DNA of 64,000 nucleotides from Leptospira interrogans serovar Manilae (GTDB taxonomy: Bacteria; Spirochaetota; Leptospiria; Leptospirales; Leptospiraceae): NCBI GenBank assembly GCA_945887855.1, contig CAMCZP010000003.1:30373-94372 (forward strand). Reading direction: 5' to 3'. Within the stretch, counting starts at the first letter, position 1. Every line of letters starts with the position of its first letter. Position numbers and translations under genes: made by a program. This document shows positions 56,879 through 64,000 of this stretch, piece by piece. The notes beneath the pieces are model-generated. The model was not told the DNA's origin, did not search any database, and saw only the letters and a program-made list of their open reading frames with translations.

Positions 56879-58144
56879 TTAATTGAAAACATGTGTATCA
56901 GGAAAAAGAATTTTGGACTTCTTTTTTTCTTCTTCCAGGAGTTCCTGTATTTTTTCCTTCAATTCTAGTGTTAATTCCTCTACAACCGTCTTTTTACTCT
57001 TTGCTGATTTGTATATTTTGTACTTTTCAGACAATTTGATTGGTTTTGAAAATGTTACATAAGCTCTGGTTGGACGTGGTTTTGAAGATCCAAACAGCTC
57101 ATTTTCAAATCGATAGATCCACTCATAGAATCTTTCAGCAGAGGGAAGCTCAGTGAGATATGAGGTTTGGATAGATATGAAGTCATACGCTTTTTGGCAA
57201 TATTTTCTCCCCCATTTCGCTGATTCGGGACTTGGAAGTTCATTCTTTGGATCTGGTAAACCTAAGGAAACCATTTCAAAAACGGACAGTATATATCTTA
57301 ACTTTTCTATTGCATTTGCTTCTTTATTGAATTTCTTTAATCCAACAGATTCTGCCACAAAATTTAAAATTTTATGACGTAGCTGCCCAATTCTATAATC
57401 AAAAGTTTGGGACTCATCCGGTGTAATACCAAATTGTTTTTCATTCACCAGGATCATTTGTTTGCCTATGGACAAGAGCCTGTGTGTTGCAGTTTTTCCT
57501 CTTTTTTCTAATCCAAAGTGGTTCTCCATTTTTTCTAAACTTTTATCCACGTCTCTTTGGGTATTTTGTTGTGTGCCAGTCATCCTATATTTTACAAATG
57601 CGGGTAAGATATAAATCTCAGCATTTGGATCTTGCTTCATGGCATCTTCATATCCCCAAAACCCTAACTGAGTGACCCCATTCTGGAATGGTAGGAGATT
57701 GTCATTTTCTCCACCGGTAGGCTCTCCCTCGGGAAAGAGTACAAGTTTGCCTGAGGGAGCAGCTAGGATAGCTCTAGTGGTCTTTAGGGATTCGCGATCG
57801 GCCGAACCTGCAATGATAGAATATGCACCAATGGATTGGATAACTTTTCCCACCAAACCATATCCCCAATCAAAAACTTCTCTAGCAGCCATATAATAAA
57901 ATCTGGAATATAATAGATTTCCTACAATGTATGCAATCGGAGGTTCTCTGGTAGAGGGGTGATTTGAAACATAGATAAGTCTTTCCTGACTCAGAGATTT
58001 CAGGATTTCTTTGTCTTTTTCAGATATAATTACATCATCAATATTGTGGATTGCCTGTAGTAATGATTTTATACTAGCATCCATAAACCACATAAAGGGG
58101 TAGTTAAACTTTGGTTGGATAAAGGATTCTATTGACATAACCAT
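56879..58144 (-). CDS. PlsC-like phospholipid/glycerol acyltransferase
   Basis: This 421-residue acyltransferase has an NHPSTRE motif (His62, Glu67) where most family members have HX4D, and the glycerol-phosphate block LVLFPEGE (about 134-141) in place of FPEGTRS. PFQNGVTQLGF and LPAFVKYRMTG follow. The C-terminal ~200 residues are helical and Lys/Glu-rich and unlike short PlsC proteins. It probably acylates a lysophospholipid or related lipid at the membrane. It starts at ATG 58144 or two codons later. It is divergent from the Ste14-like gene. Confidence 0.82.
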   Translation of the reverse strand: MVMSIESFIQPKFNYPFMWFMDASIKSLLQAIHNIDDVIISEKDKEILKSLSQERLIYVSNHPSTREPPIAYIVGNLLYSRFYYMAAREVFDWGYGLVGKVIQSIGAYSIIAGSADRESLKTTRAILAAPSGKLVLFPEGEPTGGENDNLLPFQNGVTQLGFWGYEDAMKQDPNAEIYILPAFVKYRMTGTQQNTQRDVDKSLEKMENHFGLEKRGKTATHRLLSIGKQMILVNEKQFGITPDESQTFDYRIGQLRHKILNFVAESVGLKKFNKEANAIEKLRYILSVFEMVSLGLPDPKNELPSPESAKWGRKYCQKAYDFISIQTSYLTELPSAERFYEWIYRFENELFGSSKPRPTRAYVTFSKPIKLSEKYKIYKSAKSKKTVVEELTLELKEKIQELLEEEKKKSKILFPDTHVFN

Positions 58145-58202
58145 ACTCTAATAGATTTACTACAATCTACAATCAGAAATTTTTAAATAAGGGATTAAAA
58201 CC

Positions 58203-58964
58203 ATGGCTTTACTCGAAGAATTTGACGAACAAGGAAACTTTTTATTCAGATGGAGGAGCTATGTCCCATCGGTTATCATTGGTCTTTCTATTTTTTATAT
58301 TAAAGATAGTACTTATATTAATGGAGATTACTTTGCCAATTTAGGACTTATAGTATTCTTTTTTTTAATAAGTTTGTTTGGTTTATTTATTCGATGTGTT
58401 ACTATTGGATACGCCCCAGAAAAAACATCAGGTAGAAATACAAAATCACAAGTTGCTGAGACGGTTAACCAAACAGGTATATATTCTTTGGTTCGTCATC
58501 CACTCTATATAGGTAATTTTTTTATGTTTTTGGGTGTTGTATTGATTTTAAAAAGTTTATCTTTTACCCTTATTTTTATACTTTTTTATTGGATGTACTA
58601 CGAAAGAATTATGTTTACAGAGGAACAATTCTTGAGGAATAAATTTGGCTCTGCGTACATAGAATGGTCAAATAGAACACCGGCAATTGTTCCAAGGTTT
58701 AAAAATTATCAATCTCCTAACTTGGAATTTTCATTTAAAAACATAGTAAAGAGAGAATACCCATCCTTGTTTGGAATAACTATTATGTTTATATTTTATG
58801 ACTTGTTAGTAATCATCTACAATGATCCAGGTCGACTCCAAAATGGTTTTTTTGGATTGCTATATTTCCATCACCAAGTAATTTTTATCAGTGCAATTCT
58901 ATTTTATATAACCACTCGAATCATTGTAAAATTTACAAAACTCTTACATGTAGAAGGGAGATGA
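58203..58964 (+). CDS. Ste14/ICMT-like membrane methyltransferase, candidate lipid A phosphate methyltransferase
   Basis: This 253-residue polytopic protein has about six membrane helices. The SAM-binding C-terminal motif of the isoprenylcysteine methyltransferase/PEMT family is present: YSLVRHPLYIGNF, then EEQFLRNKFGSAYIEW. A Leptospira interrogans enzyme with Ste14 similarity (LmtA) methylates the lipid A 1-phosphate. In a leptospire-like genome this is a natural candidate, but other ICMT-like paralogues exist. About 80 residues follow the motif, with two more helices. Confidence 0.75.
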   Translation: MALLEEFDEQGNFLFRWRSYVPSVIIGLSIFYIKDSTYINGDYFANLGLIVFFFLISLFGLFIRCVTIGYAPEKTSGRNTKSQVAETVNQTGIYSLVRHPLYIGNFFMFLGVVLILKSLSFTLIFILFYWMYYERIMFTEEQFLRNKFGSAYIEWSNRTPAIVPRFKNYQSPNLEFSFKNIVKREYPSLFGITIMFIFYDLLVIIYNDPGRLQNGFFGLLYFHHQVIFISAILFYITTRIIVKFTKLLHVEGR

Positions 58965-58977
58965 GTAAAAATTGTAA

Positions 58978-60669
58978 ATGGTGGAAAAGATTCTACCCAG
59001 TTATAAGTTTGGTTATATGGAAGATATCTATTCAGCATTGCAAAATCCTTTAAAGAAGCCTGAAACGCAAACACAATCTAAACATACAGGCATATACGAA
59101 GAGTCCTTAAAATTAGGGGAAGAACTATTAGATAAACCCAAACAGGGTGGGGGAACAGATCGTATATTGGTTCAGCACTCCAAAGACAGAATGACAGTTT
59201 GGGAAAGAATCAAAGTGCTGACTCAATCTGAACCTAACATATTGTACCAAAATTGGGGTCCATCTTTAGATGGAGCCTCTCTAGTAACTGGAATCTTAAA
59301 TATAAATGGAAGAGATGTTGCAATCTATGGGCATGATTTTACGCTCAGGGCCGGTTCCATGGATGCAACCAATGGAAATAAGCTTGCTCGAATAATTTAT
59401 ATGGCCGCAGAGCATGGCATTCCCTTAATAGGCATGAATGATTCAGCTGGAGCTTTTGTTCCCGCTGGTGTTGGTGGGTTGGATGGATACTCAGAAGCAT
59501 TTACTGCCCTGAGGAGAATCAGTGGTATCGTTCCAAGTATCATGCTGATGTTTGGATTCAATGCTGGGGGAGGCTCTTATTTGCCCCGCCAGGGATCTTT
59601 TATGATCCAGTGTGAAAATACATTTTTTGGTCTCACAGGCCCGGGAGTGGTAAAGTCTGTCCTAGGTGAGGACATTTCCGCAGATGATTTAGGTGGACCT
59701 AAAGTTCATGGAAAGAGTGGTGTGGTGGACATTGTCACCCCGGATGAATTGGGCTCTTTAAAAACTGCTCTGAGATTGCTTTCCTATTTACCCAACAATA
59801 ATTCTGAGCTACCTTCTTTTTTTGCTACCAGTGATCCATTAGCCAGATATATGTTTGAGGAAGATATTCTCTTTCGAAAGACATTCAATGCCCCAACGGG
59901 TATGAATACACCATTTGATATCACTCTGTACATCCAAAATATATGTGACCATGGTGCATTTTTTGAAGTACAATCTCTTCGTGCTCGAAACCTCATCACA
60001 GCATTTGGTCGTTTGGGTGGACATGTCGTTGGTTTTATTGCAAATAATAGTTCTGTAAGTTCAGGTCAAATTGATATAGATGCAGCTAGAAAAGGCACAC
60101 GTTTTGTAAGGTTTTGTAATCTATACAATATCCCTATGATCTTTTTAGAAGATACTACGGGCTTTTTACCGGGAAAAGACCAAGAACATGGTGGAATTGT
60201 AGAAGAGGGAAGGCGTTTACTCGATTCAATCATAGATCTGAGAACACCTCGTATGACATTAATTATACGAAATGCTTTTGGAGGTGCGTATGCAACATGG
60301 AATTCGTATCACACGGGTGCAGATATCGTATTTACATTGCCAACCGCTCGAATAGCTGTGATGGGTCCTGCAGGAAAAGATTTTATTTATAAAGATGAAA
60401 TGCAAAAGATCAATAAGGAATACTCTGAAAATTTGAAAAAGGGTATTTCTGAAGAAGAAGCAAAAAAAATTAAGGATTCTTCTCTTCAGGTATTATCACA
60501 GAGATACGAAAAAGACCTTATGAATCCCAAAGAAGCATTGGCTTTAGGATCCGTTTCCCGGGTCATTATGCCGGGTTTCACACGCCAGGTATTGGGTGAA
60601 AATCTACAATATTTAATAAGGCACTACAAACCTACACCTATGGGTGGAGTTCAAAGGGAGTTTGAGTAA
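58978..60669 (+). CDS. Acyl-CoA carboxylase carboxyltransferase subunit
   Basis: This 563-residue crotonase-fold carboxyltransferase has [75 protein letters not shown] and [13 protein letters not shown]. It is more distant from propionyl-CoA carboxylase than typical members, and the first ~55 residues are a poorly conserved extension. The biotin carboxylase/BCCP gene follows 2 nt later, so together they should form a complete acyl-CoA carboxylase. Substrate (acetyl-, propionyl- or other acyl-CoA) cannot be read. Confidence 0.85.
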   Translation: MVEKILPSYKFGYMEDIYSALQNPLKKPETQTQSKHTGIYEESLKLGEELLDKPKQGGGTDRILVQHSKDRMTVWERIKVLTQSEPNILYQNWGPSLDGASLVTGILNINGRDVAIYGHDFTLRAGSMDATNGNKLARIIYMAAEHGIPLIGMNDSAGAFVPAGVGGLDGYSEAFTALRRISGIVPSIMLMFGFNAGGGSYLPRQGSFMIQCENTFFGLTGPGVVKSVLGEDISADDLGGPKVHGKSGVVDIVTPDELGSLKTALRLLSYLPNNNSELPSFFATSDPLARYMFEEDILFRKTFNAPTGMNTPFDITLYIQNICDHGAFFEVQSLRARNLITAFGRLGGHVVGFIANNSSVSSGQIDIDAARKGTRFVRFCNLYNIPMIFLEDTTGFLPGKDQEHGGIVEEGRRLLDSIIDLRTPRMTLIIRNAFGGAYATWNSYHTGADIVFTLPTARIAVMGPAGKDFIYKDEMQKINKEYSENLKKGISEEEAKKIKDSSLQVLSQRYEKDLMNPKEALALGSVSRVIMPGFTRQVLGENLQYLIRHYKPTPMGGVQREFE

Positions 60670-60671
60670 TC

Positions 60672-63431
60672 ATGATAGATTCCAAAAATACAAAAATTAA
60701 ATTTCATGAATCTTCATCAGCATGGATTCGAAGCTTTTCTCTAACAGCCATCAAATGTTTAATAGTCTGCAGGGGACCTGTTAGAAAAGAAGCAATGGAT
60801 ATTTTTGATGAAATTGGCATTAAAGAATATGGAATACTCCTATCTGAAAAGGACTCTGTTGTTTATCCACAAGCCCTTGCTCCCGAGATGCGGGGTTTTA
60901 AGTTCATAAACAATATTCATAGAGTTCCTGATTATATGGGAAGCTCCAAAGAAGAAAAAACAGAACGTATTCATGATATCATATCTATTGCACTCAATAA
61001 TAGCTATACCCATATATTTGCTGGATATGGCTTTATGGCTGAAGATGCTGAGTTTATAGAGGCAATTGAAAAATCAGGTATCACGTTTATGGGCCCTGCT
61101 TCGAGTGTGGCCAAGCAGGCCGGTGCAAAAGATGAAGCAAAAAAAATAGCGAGAAAACTCAATGTCTCAGTCACACCTGGTATTGATAACATTACTTCTC
61201 TTGCCTTGCTAAAGAAGGCTGGCGATAAATCAAAATTAGAAGCCCTCGCTAAAGAAAAAAAACTTAACTATACTTATAATGAGTCAATTTCTCCTGAAGA
61301 AAATGCGGAAAGCCTACTACAGCTTTCTTATTTAGCAGGAATAGACCTAGTATCAATTGCAGATTTACAAGTTGAGGCTGAAATACAAAGCAAAGAAATA
61401 TGGACAAAATTTCCTAAAAATAGAATCCGCTTCAAGTACATTGGCGGAGGTGGTGGAAAAGGGCAAAGAGTCATAGGTGATGTAAAAGAAGTTAAATCAG
61501 CAGTTATGGAAATCATTGCAGAGTCAAAGGTTGTTAGCGAAGGATCGAATAGAAATTTCTTAATAGAACTAAATATAGAAAACACCCGACACAATGAGAT
61601 ACAATTGATTGGAAATGGGGATTGGTGTATTTCGTTAGGTGGTAGGGACTGTTCACTCCAAATGCATGAACAAAAACTTTTAGAACTTTCCTACACTGTT
61701 GAATTATTCCAGGAAGAGATTCTAGCCCATTCCTCTAATCCTACAAGGGTTGCAATGTTAAAAGATGATATGCAAACCCTAAAAGAAATGGAGGAGCAAT
61801 CAGAGCGTTTTGGAGCAGCGGTTAAATTAGATAGTGTCTCCACTTTTGAATCTATAGTGGATGGAAAAAATCACTTCTTTATGGAGATGAACACAAGGAT
61901 TCAGGTGGAGCACCGTGTTACAGAAATGGTTTATAAACTTAAATTTATAAATCCAAAAGATTCATCTGACTTTTTTATAATTGAAAGTTTAATTGAGGCA
62001 ATGGCACTTCTTTCTCTTCATGGCAAAGAGTTACCAAAACCACAAAGAGTAGTAAGAAATATCGCTGGTGGAGAAGCGAGGATCAATGCTACCAACCAAA
62101 GTTTACAACCTCATGCAGGGGGTCTAATCCAGAATTGGTCAGCACCTATGGAGCATGAAATACGTGATGATCAGGGTATTGGAATACTTAACCCTGATAC
62201 TGGTATTTTTATTCATTATAGATTGGCTGGGGCTTATGACTCAAATATAGCATTACTGGTCACTTATGGTAATACAAGAAAAGAAAACCTTGAAAGGTTG
62301 GCATCTATCATTCGTGTAACAGAATTGCGAGGAAATGACCTCCAAACCAATATGCCTGTTCATTATGGATTGATCAATTGGATACTGGGAAAAGATCCTA
62401 TGTTCAAACCAAACACCCGATTTATGATGTCTTACCTAGCTGGTGTGGGATCACTCTATACTGTAATAAAGAATACAGATATTGATATGCTATGGGAATC
62501 ATATTCAAAAGATATCAATAAAAATAAAACTTCCCTTCATAAAATTTTTACTCGAAAACTAACTTTAATTTTAAGACCAATTAAGCTTATCTTAGAATCT
62601 CCGCATATTCTTGCAGGGTTTTTGGGATTCCATTCCGGTAGATCTTTTGCGATAGTGAATAAAAAAGTAAAATTCCTCAGAAATCCTTTAGAATTCTTGG
62701 GTGATCTTTATACTTATTTGGATTTAGATCATAAACCATCCAAGCCTGCCTGTGATAAAATTTGGGACCATGATGAGAAAATACTCAATGAAGGTTTGGA
62801 ATTTTATTCCGAATTAGCAGAAATCTTAGGAAAACATTCGTACGAAGAATTGGAAAAAAGTCTCTTGTCACCTTCTTCACCATTTCCGGATAAGATCAAC
62901 CAAGCCACTTGGGAAAAGTGCATTCAATCTCACAGTGCATTCCAAATTGGATTGGATTTGATAAAAATACTCCCTGCAATAGGGGATCTATCTGGATTTC
63001 TTGAAATTGATATAAATGATTCCCTTGAAGCGGTTGTTCCTGAAAAATTTTCCAATTCTGAATCCACCAAAGAATTGATCAAAGAACTCAACCCTCCGCC
63101 TAAAGCTAAATCGGATGAGATACTTGCACCAATGGGAGGAATGTTTTACTCAAGAGAAGCTCCTAATCTCCCTCAGCTAATTGTAGAGGGTGACTCATTT
63201 AAGGCTGGACAACCTCTCTTTATCATAGAGGTCATGAAAATGTTTAACAAGATTTCAGCTCCTTTCAATGGAAAAGTAATTAAAAATACTCTAAAAGACT
63301 CCGATGGGAAGATTGTATCTAAAGGACAATTGGTATTTAAAATCCAACCTGATGAATTATTGAAAGAAGAATCACCTGAGGAAATTTTAACAAAGAAAAT
63401 GAATACACTTAAATCTTTGCTGTCCTATTAG
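60672..63431 (+). CDS. Biotin carboxylase with C-terminal biotin carboxyl carrier domain
   Basis: This 919-residue fusion has a biotin carboxylase N-domain (TAIKCLIVCRGPVRKEAM; FAGYGFMAEDAEF), an ATP-grasp glycine loop KYIGGGGGKGQRVI near residue 255, SLGGRDCSLQMHEQK, MNTRIQVEHRVTEM and a C-terminal biotinyl domain with Lys856 in EVMKMF. Relative to ordinary enzymes there is an insertion of roughly 55 residues before the glycine loop (about 175-250), and a long ~240-residue linker before BCCP. MNPRLQVEHPVTE is altered to MNTRIQVEHRVTE. It forms one unit with the carboxyltransferase upstream. Confidence 0.88.
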   Translation: MIDSKNTKIKFHESSSAWIRSFSLTAIKCLIVCRGPVRKEAMDIFDEIGIKEYGILLSEKDSVVYPQALAPEMRGFKFINNIHRVPDYMGSSKEEKTERIHDIISIALNNSYTHIFAGYGFMAEDAEFIEAIEKSGITFMGPASSVAKQAGAKDEAKKIARKLNVSVTPGIDNITSLALLKKAGDKSKLEALAKEKKLNYTYNESISPEENAESLLQLSYLAGIDLVSIADLQVEAEIQSKEIWTKFPKNRIRFKYIGGGGGKGQRVIGDVKEVKSAVMEIIAESKVVSEGSNRNFLIELNIENTRHNEIQLIGNGDWCISLGGRDCSLQMHEQKLLELSYTVELFQEEILAHSSNPTRVAMLKDDMQTLKEMEEQSERFGAAVKLDSVSTFESIVDGKNHFFMEMNTRIQVEHRVTEMVYKLKFINPKDSSDFFIIESLIEAMALLSLHGKELPKPQRVVRNIAGGEARINATNQSLQPHAGGLIQNWSAPMEHEIRDDQGIGILNPDTGIFIHYRLAGAYDSNIALLVTYGNTRKENLERLASIIRVTELRGNDLQTNMPVHYGLINWILGKDPMFKPNTRFMMSYLAGVGSLYTVIKNTDIDMLWESYSKDINKNKTSLHKIFTRKLTLILRPIKLILESPHILAGFLGFHSGRSFAIVNKKVKFLRNPLEFLGDLYTYLDLDHKPSKPACDKIWDHDEKILNEGLEFYSELAEILGKHSYEELEKSLLSPSSPFPDKINQATWEKCIQSHSAFQIGLDLIKILPAIGDLSGFLEIDINDSLEAVVPEKFSNSESTKELIKELNPPPKAKSDEILAPMGGMFYSREAPNLPQLIVEGDSFKAGQPLFIIEVMKMFNKISAPFNGKVIKNTLKDSDGKIVSKGQLVFKIQPDELLKEESPEEILTKKMNTLKSLLSY

Positions 63432-63511
63432 GTAGCCAGAACTGGAGCATAAAAAGCGAAAAGAGTTTAGAATTTCTTAGAATGATTATAAAAATAAAAA
63501 TTTAAATATAT

Positions 63512-63613
63512 ATGACGTAACTGCAATTACTATCTTTTTCCTCCGGTAGGCGGAAAAAAGCCTAGGATTATGCGAATAAATTTGCAAAAACTGACTCTTT
63601 GCAGGAACGTCGT
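63512..63613 (+). repeat. Structured ~102-bp dispersed repeat, copy 2
   Basis: About 90% identical to 19447-19549 and in the same orientation, bounded by ATGACG / CGTCGT. The first hairpin reads TCCTCC-GGTA-GGCGGA (63539-63554), where the changed base still allows a G-U pair. The second reads TGCAAAAA-CTGAC-TCTTTGCA with one mismatch. AT-rich flanks (ATATAT on both sides) extend the inverted ends. It lies in the 401-nt gap between the biotin carboxylase and cytochrome genes. Confidence 0.8.
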
Positions 63614-63832
63614 ATATATATTTTAAAAGGTATTACGAAAAAATATTGTAATTTTTTATCATGTATTGCATTCAGTTATTATTAAAAATTATTTAAATTT
63701 AGAGATTTTATCATAGTTTTTTAAATAAATTTATTTCTATTCTAAATGAAAAAATAGAGTGGAAAATTAATAGTATAATTATTTAGAGTAAAAATTGCGT
63801 TTTTAAAAGACGATTTAAGGAGTCGATTGTAA
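63614..63832 (+). other. Spacer upstream of the multihaem cytochrome gene
   Basis: About 220 bases of AT-rich DNA. A TATAAT (63774-63779) lies 54 nt before the cytochrome start, without a convincing -35 box. An AAGGAG ribosome site (63817-63822) is clear. No gene was recognised. Confidence 0.4.
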
Positions 63833-64000
63833 ATGAACGTGCAGGCGATTAAAGTAACATTTCCTTTGTTAATGGTAGGAGTCATAGCTTATCTGCTATT
63901 CTCTCCTGAGAAATATGTGGGATATGCCCCTGATCAACCCATTCCATTTAACCATAAGTTGCATTCAGGTGATAACAAAATAGATTGCAGATATTGCCAT
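63833..64000 (+). CDS. Multihaem cytochrome c, ActA-like (alternative complex III), 3'-truncated by window edge
   Basis: Only 56 residues are in the window. ATG 63833 lies 10 nt after AAGGAG. A membrane anchor (about 10-25) is followed by PDQPIPFNHKLHSGDNKIDC and the first CxxCH haem site, complete at the last base. The arrangement of an HKLHAG-like segment before CxxCH resembles the pentahaem subunit ActA of alternative complex III, a quinol:cytochrome oxidoreductase. Other c-type multihaem proteins remain possible until the rest is seen. Confidence 0.75.
   Translation, partial: MNVQAIKVTFPLLMVGVIAYLLFSPEKYVGYAPDQPIPFNHKLHSGDNKIDCRYCH

Noticed and set aside
58961..58977. ATG at 58961 as start of the carboxyltransferase
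   Set aside because: It has a good ribosome site but is in a different frame from the carboxyltransferase and overlaps the stop of the preceding gene.
63506..63619. 6-bp ATATAT target-site duplication around repeat copy 2
   Set aside because: The sequence is self-complementary AT repeat that also extends the element's inverted ends, and copy 1 has no exact equivalent, so it is not evidence for transposition.

Overview
The window looks like chromosomal DNA of a Leptospira-like spirochaete (order Leptospirales). The DNA is AT-rich throughout. RpoC is followed directly by rpsL-rpsG. RpoB carries an Asn at the position of E. coli Ser531, a spirochaete hallmark. There are LPS (Kdo transferase) genes and a Ste14-like methyltransferase resembling the leptospiral lipid A phosphate methyltransferase. 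Several proteins fit a life based on fatty-acid beta-oxidation and a proton-pumping respiratory chain. No transposase, prophage, CRISPR array or rRNA gene was seen.

Layout. 1-5798: the 3' end of a nuo operon (nuoJ partial, K, L, M, N) closed by a terminator. 5946-14722: a co-directional run behind a Pho-box-like site, with an OmpR/PhoB-type regulator and PhoR-like kinase, argJ, a degenerate and an intact SpoIIE-type phosphatase, a HisI-like protein with a displaced metal motif, mltG and a small coiled-coil protein. 14873-16644: an acyl-CoA dehydrogenase and tRNA-Arg. 16651-19989 (minus): two cyclic-nucleotide-binding proteins, a degenerate LytM/M23 protein, a structured repeat and an RsbW-like kinase. 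20064-34631 (minus): a long, tightly packed array of glmM, a GlmU-like gene, a hydrolase, a methylcrotonyl-CoA carboxylase beta-like subunit, a folate enzyme, cheW-cheA-cheB-cheY, scpA-scpB, pheA and tyrA. CheA there is fused to a CheC-like phosphatase domain. 34649-38967: tRNA-Val, rpsT, a small membrane protein, a PP2C and a SpoIIE-type phosphatase with TPRs. 39022-51472: tRNA-Thr, tRNA-Trp, secE-nusG-rplKAJL-rpoBC-rpsLG, with structured spacers at rplL/rpoB and rpoC/rpsL. 51530-54669 (minus): nadE and Kdo transferase. 54746-63431: a membrane Fe-S oxidoreductase, a PlsC-like acyltransferase (minus), a Ste14-like methyltransferase, and a carboxyltransferase plus biotin carboxylase/BCCP pair. 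63512-64000: a second copy of the repeat, then the start of a multihaem cytochrome resembling ActA of alternative complex III.

How the parts fit. Complex I, the Fe-S oxidoreductase, the acyl-CoA dehydrogenase, the acyl-CoA carboxylases and the possible alternative complex III together outline fatty/branched acyl-CoA oxidation feeding electrons to a quinone pool. Signalling is dense: a two-component pair, a chemotaxis core, two cNMP sensors, an RsbW-like kinase and four PP2C-fold proteins, one of which appears catalytically dead.

Most noteworthy leads: the duplicated ~100-bp hairpin-rich element (19447-19549, 63512-63613), the CheA-CheC fusion, the pseudophosphatase/phosphatase gene pair, the HisI-like protein with its DCDxD motif moved to the N-terminus, and the structured rpoC-rpsL and rplL-rpoB spacers.
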